From: an uncultured Chloroflexota bacterium
GTDB taxonomy: Bacteria > Chloroflexota > Anaerolineae > Aggregatilineales > Phototrophicaceae
Assembly (NCBI GenBank): GCA_937974245.1
Contig: CALJKV010000101.1
Location: forward strand, 1-44,807
Length of the DNA stretch: 44,807 nucleotides
Direction of reading: 5' to 3'
Below the pieces are notes generated by a model. The model searched no databases, had not been told where the DNA came from, and was given only the letters and a program-made list of their open reading frames with translations. Position 1 is the stretch's first letter. The number at the start of each line of letters is the position of its first letter. The position numbers were made by a program, and so were the translations under genes. This document shows positions 16,833 through 25,577 of the stretch, in pieces.

Positions 16833-17813
16833 ATGCAGACTGACCTGCGTGGGCGTGATCTCATCACAACCCAGGAATGGACAAAAGAAGAAATCGAAAC
16901 CCTGCTGGATGTCGCCTGGGACTTAAAACGCAAACGGGCGTTGGGCGAATCCCACGCGTATCTGCGGGACAAAGTGCTAGCTATGCTGTTTTTCTTCACC
17001 AGCACCCGTACTCGTGCCAGTTTCGAGGCTGGTATGGCGCAGTTGGGCGGCCATGCGCAGTTTATTGACAGCACGACAACTCAGATTTCGCATGGTGACA
17101 CGGCTAAGGAAATTGGTGAAATCCTGGGGCGCTATAATGATGGTATCGCGATCCGCCAATGTGACTGGAAATTCGGCAACCAGTACATCCGTGATGTGGC
17201 GGCGGCCAGCCGGGTGCCGGTGCTGAACATGCAGTGTGATGTTTATCACCCGTTCCAGATTCTGGCGGATCTGATGACTATCCAGGAGAAATTTGGGCGT
17301 GACCTGCGCGGCAGAACCATCAATGTCAGTTGGGCGTATGCCGCCAGCTACCAGAAACCGATTTCCGTGCCACAAAGCCTGGTGCTGCTGATGACACGCT
17401 TCGGGATGAACGTGCGCTTGACCCATCCGGCTGAATACAAGCTGATGCCGGATATTGTGGAACAGGCGAAGGAAAACACGTATCGGAGCGGTGGTTCATT
17501 TGAAATCCTGGATGATTTTGATGCCGGGTTTGCTGGTGCAGATATCGTGTATCCCAAGAGTTGGGGTTCATGGATGACCACCGAGGATAACGAGGAATCG
17601 GCCAAGATTGGCAAGAAGTATACCAACTGGATCACTGATGAACAGCGCATGGCGCTGGCGAATGATCACGCCATCTACATGCACTGTCTACCGGCTGACC
17701 GCAACATTGAAGTGACCGACGGTGTGCTGGATGGGCCGCAGAGTGTGGTCTATGATGAGGCTGAAAATCGGCTTCATGTGCAAAAGGCAGCGATGGCACT
17801 GACCATGCGCTAG
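16833..17813 (+). CDS. ygeW: YgeW-type carbamoyltransferase
   Basis: 326 residues of the aspartate/ornithine carbamoyltransferase fold. STRTR at 57-61 binds carbamoyl phosphate, and QCDVYHPFQILADL and MHCLP (His284) complete that site. The segment NVSWAYAASYQKPISVPQSLVLLMTRFGM resembles YgeW rather than ArgF, and there is no ordinary SMG ornithine loop. YgeW proteins accompany carbamate kinase and xanthine dehydrogenase. From memory they phosphorolyse a ureido compound (2,3-diureidopropionate has been proposed) to carbamoyl phosphate. AAGGAGAG lies just upstream of ATG 16833. A terminator follows. The alternative is a catabolic ornithine carbamoyltransferase. Confidence 0.82.
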   Translation: MQTDLRGRDLITTQEWTKEEIETLLDVAWDLKRKRALGESHAYLRDKVLAMLFFFTSTRTRASFEAGMAQLGGHAQFIDSTTTQISHGDTAKEIGEILGRYNDGIAIRQCDWKFGNQYIRDVAAASRVPVLNMQCDVYHPFQILADLMTIQEKFGRDLRGRTINVSWAYAASYQKPISVPQSLVLLMTRFGMNVRLTHPAEYKLMPDIVEQAKENTYRSGGSFEILDDFDAGFAGADIVYPKSWGSWMTTEDNEESAKIGKKYTNWITDEQRMALANDHAIYMHCLPADRNIEVTDGVLDGPQSVVYDEAENRLHVQKAAMALTMR

Positions 17814-17830
17814 ACTTGCTATCAACGATA

Positions 17831-17867
17831 AGCCGTCAGCATTCAGGGAAGGGGGCTGGCGGCTTTT
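17831..17867 (+). terminator. Terminator after ygeW
   Basis: AGCCGTCAGC and GCTGGCGGCT pair over 10 bp (one wobble) around a loop of about 15 nt, followed by TTTTT. Confidence 0.8.
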
Positions 17868-17969
17868 TGGTCTCGACTGATGGTAGAATCTTTGTACCGA
17901 AGCAAGGTAATTAAACTATAACTGTAAACATAGTTGTTATAACCTGATTGAAATCTGAAAGTGAAAACT

Positions 17970-18917
17970 ATGATTGAAAAACTGGCAATCGTCGCAATTG
18001 GCGGCAATTCCTTAATTTCAGACCCGAAAGACCCCAGCATTTCTCGGCAGTGGGACGCAGTGCGGCAGACCTGTGAACATATCGCCGCGATGGTGGCTGG
18101 GGGATGGCATGTAGTTGTGACGCACGGCAACGGCCCGCAGGTTGGTTTTATTCTGCGGCGAGGCGAAATCGCGGCCAAAGAGGGCATTCACGATGTCCCG
18201 CTGGATTTGATTGTGGCGGACACGCAGGGCAGCATCGGCTACATGCTGCAACAGGCGCTCGACGATTCGCTGCGGCGGTTGGGTATGAATCGGACGTGCG
18301 CAACCGTTGTCACCCAGGTACGCGTGGATGCTAATGACCCGGCTTTTGAGAACCCGACCAAACCAATCGGTGGTTTCATGACCGAGGCTGAAGCGCGTAA
18401 ATTCGAGGCTGAGGGCTGGCAGGTGATGGAAGATGCCGGGCGTGGTTGGCGGCGGGTGGTGGCCTCACCCAAACCAAGGTCTATTCAGGAAATCAACGCG
18501 ATTCAGGCGCTTATGCTGAGCGGCTATGTCGTTATTGCCTGTGGCGGCGGCGGTATTCCGGTTGTGCGGAATGAGGTCGGCGGCCTGCAAGGGGTATACG
18601 CGGTGATTGATAAAGACCGTGCCAGCAGTTTGTTAGCGCAAACACTTCGGGCTGATCTGCTGATTATTTCCACTGGTGTGGAAAAAGTGGCACTGAATTT
18701 CAATAAACCTGACCAACGTTTTCTTGATACGATGACGCTCAGTGAAGCCAATCAGTATATGGCGGAAGGGCATTTTGGTGTGGGGAGTATGCTGCCCAAG
18801 ATCGAAGCTGCGATAGATTTCGTGGAGAACGGCGGTCCGCAGGCGATTATCACTGATCCCTGGAATCTGGCGCGGGCGCTGCGCGGCGAAACAGGCACGC
18901 GCATCGTGCCGAAATAG
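17970..18917 (+). CDS. arcC: Carbamate kinase
   Basis: Transfers phosphate from carbamoyl phosphate to ADP, yielding ATP, CO2 and ammonia. 315 residues with AIGGNSL at the N-terminus, VVTHGNGPQVG near residue 50, NPTKPIGGFM, ACGGGGIPV, VIDKDRASSLLA and the C-terminal MLPKIEAAIDFV: all hallmarks of the amino-acid-kinase-fold ArcC family. ATG 17970 is chosen; an in-frame GTG lies at 17961. Coming right after ygeW, it provides the energy-yielding step of ureide breakdown (YqeA role in E. coli). The purine neighbourhood argues against an arginine-deiminase role, because no arcA is present. Confidence 0.96.
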   Translation: MIEKLAIVAIGGNSLISDPKDPSISRQWDAVRQTCEHIAAMVAGGWHVVVTHGNGPQVGFILRRGEIAAKEGIHDVPLDLIVADTQGSIGYMLQQALDDSLRRLGMNRTCATVVTQVRVDANDPAFENPTKPIGGFMTEAEARKFEAEGWQVMEDAGRGWRRVVASPKPRSIQEINAIQALMLSGYVVIACGGGGIPVVRNEVGGLQGVYAVIDKDRASSLLAQTLRADLLIISTGVEKVALNFNKPDQRFLDTMTLSEANQYMAEGHFGVGSMLPKIEAAIDFVENGGPQAIITDPWNLARALRGETGTRIVPK

Positions 18918-18938
18918 CCCGACAGGTAGGCGAATACT

Positions 18939-20180
18939 GTGGCAACAATCAAAGAACTACGCTGTACTGTATGTGGCCGTTCCTATCAACCGGAGGAGGT
19001 GCCATACTTCTGTCCGGCATGTGGGCAGGTTGGCACACTGGATGTGTTATACGATTATGACCTGCTCAAAATGCAACTTGAGCGGGATACGCTGCGTAAT
19101 CAAGAGCAGTCCATGTGGCGGTATCGTGCTTTGCTGCCGCTGGTTGCTGGATCGGTTGTTCCGCCGCTGCGGGTGGGGTTTACACCCTTGTACAATGCGG
19201 GACGGTTGGCGACGGCTTTGGGTGTGCGCCAGGCCTGGGTGAAGGATGACGGCCAGAACCCGACGGCCTCACTCAAGGACCGGGCCAGCGCGATGGTGGT
19301 CGCCCGTGCCTTAGAGCAGGGTGTTAAGGTTGTCAGTACTGCCAGTACCGGCAATGCGGCGGCGGCTCTGGCGGGTGTGGGGGCGTCGGTGGGGTTGAAC
19401 ATTGTCATTTTTGTCCCTGCCACCGCGCCGGAAGCCAAGATAGCACAGTTGTTGGTCTATGGGGCGAAGGTACTGTTGGTGGAAGCGTCTTATGATGTTG
19501 CCTTCGACTTGTGTTACGATATATGCATGGCAGAGGATTGGTACTGTCGCAATACGGGCATTAACCCATTCACCACCGAGGGGAAGAAAACTGTTGCTTA
19601 TGAGATTGCCGAACAATCCGCCTGGGATGTGCCGGATGTGGTGGTGGTCAGTGTGGGCGATGGGAGCATCATCGGGGGTGTTCATAAAGGGTTCTGGGAA
19701 TTATTCCAATTGGGGTGGATTCAGCGGATTCCACGCTTAATCGGTGTACAAGCAGTGGGCAGTTCACCGTTGGTGCGGGCCTGGCAAAATCATACAAAGC
19801 CGGAAGATATACAACCGGTACAGGCTCATACCATCGCAGACAGCATTTCCGCCGGTCTGCCGCGTGACCGGGCTAAGGCACTACGGGCGGTACGGGAGAC
19901 GAATGGCGCGTTTATCGCCGTGCAGGATTCCGAGATTCTGGCTGCGATTCCGCAGTTAGCACGATTGACCGGTGTCTTTGCTGAACCGGCGGCGGCAGCC
20001 GTTTTCGCCGGGGCGCAACGTGCTGTACAATCGAACTTGATTCAACCTGAGGAACGTGTTGCGTTATTGGTGACAGGTAACGGGTTAAAAGACGTCAAGA
20101 GCGCCCAACAGTCGGTTTCACAGGGAATCAGGGTACTACCTGACTTATCCGCTGTTCAACGAGCCTTACAGGATGGGTGA
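18939..20180 (+). CDS. thrC: Threonine-synthase-like PLP enzyme
   Basis: 413 residues from GTG 18939. An N-terminal zinc-ribbon (CTVCGRSY...FCPACGQVG) is followed by a fold-type II PLP domain with GFTPLYNAGRLA, the Schiff-base Lys113 in PTASLKDRAS, STASTGNAAAALAG, the GDGSIIGG phosphate loop and a late VTGNGLKD. The family is threonine synthase. In this position (YgeX in E. coli loci is a fold-type II diaminopropionate ammonia-lyase) it might instead act on an amino acid from purine ring opening. A biosynthetic role is the default; no hom or thrB is adjacent. It lies 21 bp after arcC. Confidence 0.82.
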   Translation: MATIKELRCTVCGRSYQPEEVPYFCPACGQVGTLDVLYDYDLLKMQLERDTLRNQEQSMWRYRALLPLVAGSVVPPLRVGFTPLYNAGRLATALGVRQAWVKDDGQNPTASLKDRASAMVVARALEQGVKVVSTASTGNAAAALAGVGASVGLNIVIFVPATAPEAKIAQLLVYGAKVLLVEASYDVAFDLCYDICMAEDWYCRNTGINPFTTEGKKTVAYEIAEQSAWDVPDVVVVSVGDGSIIGGVHKGFWELFQLGWIQRIPRLIGVQAVGSSPLVRAWQNHTKPEDIQPVQAHTIADSISAGLPRDRAKALRAVRETNGAFIAVQDSEILAAIPQLARLTGVFAEPAAAAVFAGAQRAVQSNLIQPEERVALLVTGNGLKDVKSAQQSVSQGIRVLPDLSAVQRALQDG

Positions 20181-20187
20181 AGCAAAC

Positions 20188-21192
20188 ATGAGTGAAAACC
20201 CACGCTATTCGATTGTAGCCCCTATTTATAACGAGGAAGGCAACATTCAAAAGCTCTATGATCGTATCATTTCGGTCATGGATTCCACTGGTGAAAAGTG
20301 GGAACTCGTTACGGTCAACGATGGCAGCCGTGATCGTTCCTTCGAGATGCTTTCCGAATTGGCGGCCAAAGACAGCCGCATCAAGGTTATTAACTTTGCC
20401 CGCAATTTCGGTCACCAATTGGCTGTCACTGCTGGGATAGATCATGCATCGGGCGATGCGGTGGTGGTGATTGACGCCGACCTGCAGGACCCGCCGGAAC
20501 TCATTCTGGAGATGATCGAACGGTGGAAGGCCGGATACGAAGTGGTGTATGCTATTCGCCAGGAGCGTAAAGGCGAAAGTTGGTTCAAACTGCTCACAGC
20601 CAAGCTGTTCTACCGAATGATCTACCGCATTACCGACGTAGATATCCCCCTGGATACTGGCGATTTCCGCTTGATTGACCGCAATGTGGCGGATGTGCTG
20701 CGGACGATGCGCGAACATAACCGTTTTATCCGGGGTATGACGAGTTGGGCAGGTTTCAAGCAGACAGGCGTTTCGTACGTACGCGAGGCGCGAGAATGGG
20801 GAGAGACCAAGTATCCTCTTCGTAAAATGGTGCGTTTTGCGATGGATGCGGTGACGGGCTTTTCTTATTTCCCTTTGCAGATCATGGTCTATGTCAGCTT
20901 TATCCTGGGGCTGCTGGCCGTCATCGCGATACCTGTCATTGGCATCTTGCGGGTGATTCTGGGTTATGAATTCCTGGGCGGGCAGGTGACAACGATCCTG
21001 CTGCTGTTGATTGTGAGCGCGTTCCAGTTATTTTTTCTGTTCATCATGGGGCAGTACATCGCCCGAATCTATGATGAAGTACGGCAGCGCCCCCTGTATA
21101 TTGTGGCGTCTCGCTCCAATCTGGACGGGGTGGCTGGACAGCGCGCTTCCAGGGTGCCACAATCTGAAGCAGATCAGGATGTGGAGGGATAG
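20188..21192 (+). CDS. Polyprenyl-phosphate glycosyltransferase (GtrB/DPMS family)
   Basis: 334 residues. The GT2 catalytic domain has IVAPIYNEEGNI, VNDGSRDRS, VIDADLQDPPE (the D-x-D) and RFIRGMTSWAGF, followed by two membrane helices at about 228-250 and 265-290. This is the architecture of dolichol/undecaprenyl-phosphate mannosyl- or glucosyltransferases, which charge a lipid carrier at the membrane. The acceptor could be the GT-C enzyme at 29752, which needs a polyprenyl-linked sugar donor. ATG 20188 with GGTGA 7 nt upstream is preferred over ATG 20173, which overlaps thrC. It is unrelated to purine metabolism by sequence. Confidence 0.92.
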   Translation: MSENPRYSIVAPIYNEEGNIQKLYDRIISVMDSTGEKWELVTVNDGSRDRSFEMLSELAAKDSRIKVINFARNFGHQLAVTAGIDHASGDAVVVIDADLQDPPELILEMIERWKAGYEVVYAIRQERKGESWFKLLTAKLFYRMIYRITDVDIPLDTGDFRLIDRNVADVLRTMREHNRFIRGMTSWAGFKQTGVSYVREAREWGETKYPLRKMVRFAMDAVTGFSYFPLQIMVYVSFILGLLAVIAIPVIGILRVILGYEFLGGQVTTILLLLIVSAFQLFFLFIMGQYIARIYDEVRQRPLYIVASRSNLDGVAGQRASRVPQSEADQDVEG

Positions 21193-21201
21193 TGGGCAGC
21201 G

Positions 21202-21441
21202 ATGGCCGATAGTGACCGTGAGCTACTGCATAAAGTCCAACAGTATCGCAAAATGGTTCTGGTTTATGAAGCCCTGAATGCACAAATTGATGCGTTATTG
21301 GCAGCATTCCGAGGCGATCCGTCTCAAATGCCGCCTGAAGAAAAACTGCGTTACCGTGAACTGGCCCAGAAGCGTGACGAGCTGTTCAACGACATGCATA
21401 CTCTGGAGCAAGAATTACATATTGATGATGATGAACCCTAA
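21202..21441 (+). CDS. Small coiled-coil protein, unknown function
   Basis: 79 residues, all helical and charged: MADSDRELLHKVQQYRKMV, ... PPEEKLRYRELAQKRDELF, and an acidic end (HIDDDEP). Two heptad-like stretches are separated by a Gly-Asp-Pro-Ser turn, suggesting a helical hairpin. No family recognised. It sits 9 bp after the glycosyltransferase and 14 bp before the PLP lyase, so it is co-transcribed. The start ATG 21202 is unambiguous. Confidence 0.7.
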   Translation: MADSDRELLHKVQQYRKMVLVYEALNAQIDALLAAFRGDPSQMPPEEKLRYRELAQKRDELFNDMHTLEQELHIDDDEP

Positions 21442-21455
21442 AGGGGAGAGTACTT

Positions 21456-22850
21456 GTGATAACAGGCCCAACTTTTGAAGAAATGCTGCATCCTGAGAAA
21501 ATTGACCCCGAAATCCGTAAACGGGCGTTCGAGGCGAAAACCGCCGACCCACTTGATCCCATCAACCTGTATAACGTCAGTTGGCGCGACCCGGATAACC
21601 AGATTTACTATGTCATCCTCCCGCGTGAGGTCACCGGTGTGGCGGCCAATATTGTGGTGTTGTATGGCAAAGAATTCCCCACGGGTAGCCACAAGGTCGG
21701 TGCGGCGTATTCCGTACTGTTAGAAAAACAGTTATTTGGTGAGGTAGACCCGAATCAGAACACGCTGGTGTGGCCGTCTACTGGTAACTATGGCATCGGT
21801 GGGGCGTGGATTGGCTGCCGGATGGGATATAACTGTCTCGTGGTGCTGCCAGTGGGAATGAGCAAGGAACGGTTTGATCGTATTCACTCGTATGGTGCGG
21901 AAGTGATTGCGACGGTTGGCTCGGAAAGCAATGTAAAAGAGATTTATGACGAGACTCACCGTTTACGCGCCAGCGATAGCAACGTGCGTATTCTCAACCA
22001 GTTTGAAGTGATGGGTAACTATCGTTTTCATTACCATGTTACAGGGAACACGATTGTTGAACTGGCAGCGGAACTGGCCGAGCATGGCATAGGCAACGGC
22101 AAGGTCGCCGCGTTTGTCTCCGCGATGGGCAGCGGCGGTACGATTGCCGCTGGTGATCGCCTGAAGCAGGTGTGGCCGGATCATAAAATCGTCGGTCTAG
22201 AGCCGGTACAGTGCCGTACACTGTACAGTAATGGCTACGGGGCACATGACATTGAAGGTATTGGCGATAAACACGTCACCTGGATTCACAACGTCATGAA
22301 TATGGATGCGCTCATGTGCATTGACGACCAGGACAGCAAAAAAGGGCTGCAAGTATTTGCTGATCCGGTCGGGCAGCGTGTGCTAGCCGAACGTTACGGC
22401 GTGGATTCCGCGCTCGTTGAGAAGATGAGCGCACTCTTCGGAATCAGCAGTATCTGCAATATCATCGGTGCGATTAAAACCGCCCGGTATTACGATCTCG
22501 GAGAGGACGACACGATTGTCACGATTGCTACTGATTCAATGGATCGCTATTACTCAGTTATGGATAAGATGCCGACACAGCATGGCGAAATGGACGAGGC
22601 GGTAGCGGTAGGCCGGGTAGAAAGCATCTTCAAGGGGGCACGTACCGACTGGGTGATGCGGGGCACACCGGAAGCACGCGAGCGCTGGCATAACCTTAAA
22701 TATTACACTTGGGTCGAGCAGCAGGGCAAAACGGTGGAAGAACTCGACGCTCAGCGCCATCAGGATTGGTGGGAAGCACACCAGCGCATGGTTGCTGAGC
22801 TTGACACCCGCCTGGAAGCGGTACGGTCAGCGGAGGGCAGTGGGGCATAA
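21456..22850 (+). CDS. Cysteine-synthase-like PLP-dependent lyase
   Basis: 464 residues from GTG 21456, with AAGGGGAG about 7 nt upstream. Fold-type II PLP enzyme: Schiff-base Lys80 in PTGSHKVGAAYS, WPSTGNYGIGGA (substrate carboxylate loop), SAMGSGGTIAAGDRL (phosphate loop) and VTIATDSMDRY near the end. It is longer than CysK (~310) because of an N-terminal arm of about 60 residues and a C-terminal tail (about 385-464). It does not show the YgeX sequence, so it may be a non-orthologous replacement that releases ammonia from a diaminopropionate-like intermediate. That assignment is inference from the ygeWY/arcC/ssnA context. Confidence 0.78.
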   Translation: MITGPTFEEMLHPEKIDPEIRKRAFEAKTADPLDPINLYNVSWRDPDNQIYYVILPREVTGVAANIVVLYGKEFPTGSHKVGAAYSVLLEKQLFGEVDPNQNTLVWPSTGNYGIGGAWIGCRMGYNCLVVLPVGMSKERFDRIHSYGAEVIATVGSESNVKEIYDETHRLRASDSNVRILNQFEVMGNYRFHYHVTGNTIVELAAELAEHGIGNGKVAAFVSAMGSGGTIAAGDRLKQVWPDHKIVGLEPVQCRTLYSNGYGAHDIEGIGDKHVTWIHNVMNMDALMCIDDQDSKKGLQVFADPVGQRVLAERYGVDSALVEKMSALFGISSICNIIGAIKTARYYDLGEDDTIVTIATDSMDRYYSVMDKMPTQHGEMDEAVAVGRVESIFKGARTDWVMRGTPEARERWHNLKYYTWVEQQGKTVEELDAQRHQDWWEAHQRMVAELDTRLEAVRSAEGSGA

Positions 22851-22854
22851 GAAT

Positions 22855-23529
22855 ATGTTCCCGGAAGACCGTGTACTCGTTGGCGTTATCAATCGCAAGC
22901 GTGATCTGGCTTATGCACGGGATGCGCACTGGTATCGTATCCCGCAGGCGCGTTTGACGCAGGGTGTTCATGCCGAGTACCTGGCTTTTTTCTTGAGCGG
23001 GGCGTTCAAAGAGCGCAACGGGGGTGTCCATTATTACGCCCGTCGTACCGGGGTGGAGTTGGTTCACCGTCGGGACTTACTGCCGAAACAAGGTGACCAC
23101 GCGCGTGCCGATGACGTGTATTACAAAGTGCAGTTGGGGGCGTTGGTCGAAAAAACGCCCCCCATTCTGAATCCTGACCACCGTCCCATTTCCTTTATTT
23201 ATACAACATGGGATCGGTTTGTTCATGCCCGGCAGGTCAACGATTTGTACAGCCAGGCGGATTACTTCGTGGATCGTATCTATCACGCGCTGCGTAATCG
23301 CGGGATTCAGCCGTACCGCACCTGGGATGCCCAATATCCCAACATCGCGCCTGAAATCCGTGTCTTATGCCAGCACGGGGACGTTGTGGCGTCTACCGGG
23401 TCGGGCGCTGACCGGTTGTATCTGGATAGTGGTCAGCAAGAAGACCAGTTGCTGGCGCTTATTCTGGCGCGGATTGCTGAGGCTGGTGGCCCGGTGTTTG
23501 TGAATGTTCCATTGGAAGGATGGCATTGA
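22855..23529 (+). CDS. Uncharacterised conserved-looking protein of the purine locus
   Basis: 224 residues from ATG 22855, four bases after the PLP lyase stop; it ends three bases before ssnA. The start (MFPEDRVLVGVINRKRDLAYARDAHWYRIPQ split over 31 residues) and the aromatic, Arg-rich body (AFFLSGAF, GGVHYYARRTGVELVHRRDLLP, YYKVQLGALVEKTPPIL, FIYTTWDRFVHA) suggest a nucleic-acid- or nucleotide-binding beta fold, loosely like an EVE/PUA domain. I cannot assign a family. Tight packing on both sides implies it is translated with the pathway genes. Confidence 0.8.
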   Translation: MFPEDRVLVGVINRKRDLAYARDAHWYRIPQARLTQGVHAEYLAFFLSGAFKERNGGVHYYARRTGVELVHRRDLLPKQGDHARADDVYYKVQLGALVEKTPPILNPDHRPISFIYTTWDRFVHARQVNDLYSQADYFVDRIYHALRNRGIQPYRTWDAQYPNIAPEIRVLCQHGDVVASTGSGADRLYLDSGQQEDQLLALILARIAEAGGPVFVNVPLEGWH

Positions 23530-23532
23530 ACG

Positions 23533-24876
23533 ATGCTGATTATTAACGGTACACTCATCACCTGGGGCGAAAATAACCAGGTTTTGCGCGATCATGGATT
23601 GTATATTGAAGATGGCCTGATTCAGGCTTTAGGTCCCACGAAGGACTTGCTTGAACAGTATCCGCAGACTCAGCGCCTGGATGCACGTGGTCAACTGGTC
23701 ATGCCGGGGAATATCTGTGCCCACACCCATTTTTACGGAGCATATGCGCGGGGTATGGCGATCCCTGGTGCGCCACCAGCGGACTTCCCGCAGATTCTGA
23801 AACGGTTATGGTGGCCGCTGGATAAGGCGCTGGATGCTGATGCGGTGCGGATGAGCGCCCTGGTTTCCCTGGTAGATGCTGTGAAACACGGCACCACCAC
23901 GCTAATTGACCATCATGCCAGCCCAAATTTCATTGAGGGTAGTCTGGATGAGATTGCGGATGCGGTTGGCCTGGCAGGGCTGCGTGCCGTGCTGTGCTAT
24001 GAAGTGACAGACCGTGATGGCGAAGAGAAGATGTACGCCGGGATTGCCGAAAATGTTCGTTTCATGAGAAACAACCAATCCCCGCTCATCGCTGGGACGT
24101 TTGGCCTGCACGCCAGCCTGACGCTTGATGACAATGCGCTGCGTGCCTGTGCTGACGCGCTGCCTGAGGGCGCTGGCTATCACGTTCATGTGGCCGAACA
24201 TGAGGCCGACGAGGAAGACAGTTTACGGCGAAGTGGCAAACGGGTGGTTCATCGCCTGGATGAGTATGGTGTATGGGGCGATAAGACGATTGCCGCCCAT
24301 TGTGTGCATATTGATGAGTCCGAACGCCGGGTACTGTGCGAGAGCGGGACGTGGATTTCGCATCAGCCGCGCTCAAACATGAACAATGGGGTCGGCGTGA
24401 TGGCACTGGAAACGATGCTCGGAGACGGGATGAACATCGCCCTGGGCAACGATGGGTTCAGCAACAATATGTGGGCAGAGTGGAAAACGGCCTATTTGCT
24501 GCATAAAGTCGCCCACCGTGATCCGCGTCAGGCAAACGGGTCGGACATTGCACGCATTGCCACGGTAAATAATGCCCGGCTTGTTGAGCGCTTCTTCCCC
24601 GGCCAGACTTTGGGGGAATTGCGGGTGGGTGCGGCTGCTGACATTATCTTTGTGGACTATCACCCGTTTACCCTACTGACAGATGGGAATCTCCCCTGGC
24701 ATATTCTGTTTGGCTTCGAGTCATCTATGGTGACTGCCACGATTGTCGCTGGAAAACCGCTGATGTTAGATCGCCAGATTCTCATGCTGGATGAGGCCGT
24801 AATCGCCCGTGAAGCATTGGCATTAGCGCCCCAGATATGGGAACGCTACGCGGCTCATGCCGCAAAACAACTGTAA
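23533..24876 (+). CDS. ssnA: SsnA-type aminohydrolase
   Basis: 447 residues of the amidohydrolase superfamily: CAHTHFYGAYARGM near residue 63, HASPNFIEGSLDEIADA, CYEVTDRDGEEKMY, HVHVAEHEADEE, AAHCVHID, SHQPRSNMNNGVG and ALGNDGFSNNMWAEWK. These match SsnA, a putative purine-type deaminase that is a marker of ygeWXY-xdh loci. Metal-ligand histidines and the final Asp are all present. Its real substrate in the family is not firmly known to me; a guanine- or ring-opened-purine-type aminohydrolase is likely. The F420 genes begin about 30 bp later. Confidence 0.88.
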   Translation: MLIINGTLITWGENNQVLRDHGLYIEDGLIQALGPTKDLLEQYPQTQRLDARGQLVMPGNICAHTHFYGAYARGMAIPGAPPADFPQILKRLWWPLDKALDADAVRMSALVSLVDAVKHGTTTLIDHHASPNFIEGSLDEIADAVGLAGLRAVLCYEVTDRDGEEKMYAGIAENVRFMRNNQSPLIAGTFGLHASLTLDDNALRACADALPEGAGYHVHVAEHEADEEDSLRRSGKRVVHRLDEYGVWGDKTIAAHCVHIDESERRVLCESGTWISHQPRSNMNNGVGVMALETMLGDGMNIALGNDGFSNNMWAEWKTAYLLHKVAHRDPRQANGSDIARIATVNNARLVERFFPGQTLGELRVGAAADIIFVDYHPFTLLTDGNLPWHILFGFESSMVTATIVAGKPLMLDRQILMLDEAVIAREALALAPQIWERYAAHAAKQL

Positions 24877-24905
24877 TTGTTGTCATAAAAGGACTGAATT
24901 TCGTT

Positions 24906-25577
24906 ATGATAGATGCAAAACAGATGCTTACAATCGCCGTTTTAGGCGGCACAGGCAAAGAAGGCTCCGGCCTGGCGATGCGCTGGGCGCTCAATGGCTA
25001 TAACGTGATTATTGGTTCGCGGGATGCTGAACGGGCTGCCAGTCGTGCTGTTGAAATGAACGCCGAGTTGGGCGGGGATTATCTTACCGGCCTGGAAAAT
25101 GGGGCAGCAGCTACGCAGGCTGACCTAGTGGTATTGAGTGTGCCGTATTCAGCGCATAAACCGACACTGGAAGGAGTCAAAGACTGCCTGGCCGGTAAGG
25201 TGCTGGTGGATCTGACTGTTCCGCTTCAGCCGCCAAAAGTTCGCACGGTGCATGTGCCGGAAGGTCATTCGGCAGCACTGGAGGCTCAGGCTTATCTAGG
25301 CGATGCCGTGCGTGTTGTGGCTGCTTTTCAGAATGTGAGCGCTGAACATTTGCGTAACCCGAACCATGTGGTGGATTGCGACGTATTAGTTTGTGGGAAT
25401 GATGCGGCGGCTAAGGCTGATGTGATGAAACTGGTTGAGGCCACCGGGATGCGGGGTGTGGATGCCGGGACGCTGGCAAACGCAGTGGCTGTTGAGGCTT
25501 TGACGCCAGTGCTGCTGTATATTAACAAGGCGTATGGTGTCAAAGGGGCCGGTATTCGTATCACCGGTATTGAATAG
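24906..25577 (+). CDS. npdG: NADPH:F420 oxidoreductase
   Basis: Transfers hydride between NADPH and coenzyme F420. 223 residues: the Rossmann motif AVLGGTGKEGSGLAMRW followed by IIGSRDAERA (NADP-phosphate-binding Ser-Arg), LVVLSVPYSAH, VLVDLTVPL, VAAFQNVSAEHL, DVLVCGNDAAAKADV and AVAVEALTPVLLYIN. Size and motifs match bacterial and archaeal Fno/NpdG. ATG 24906 has AAAAGGA about 12 nt upstream; a second ATG at 24924 would also serve. It is the first of five consecutive F420 genes and overlaps the cofE frame. Confidence 0.93.
   Translation: MIDAKQMLTIAVLGGTGKEGSGLAMRWALNGYNVIIGSRDAERAASRAVEMNAELGGDYLTGLENGAAATQADLVVLSVPYSAHKPTLEGVKDCLAGKVLVDLTVPLQPPKVRTVHVPEGHSAALEAQAYLGDAVRVVAAFQNVSAEHLRNPNHVVDCDVLVCGNDAAAKADVMKLVEATGMRGVDAGTLANAVAVEALTPVLLYINKAYGVKGAGIRITGIE

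Noticed and set aside
16833..17813. Arginine deiminase pathway (catabolic ornithine carbamoyltransferase plus carbamate kinase)
   Set aside because: No arginine deiminase or arginine antiporter is nearby, and the sequence is YgeW-like in a purine gene context.
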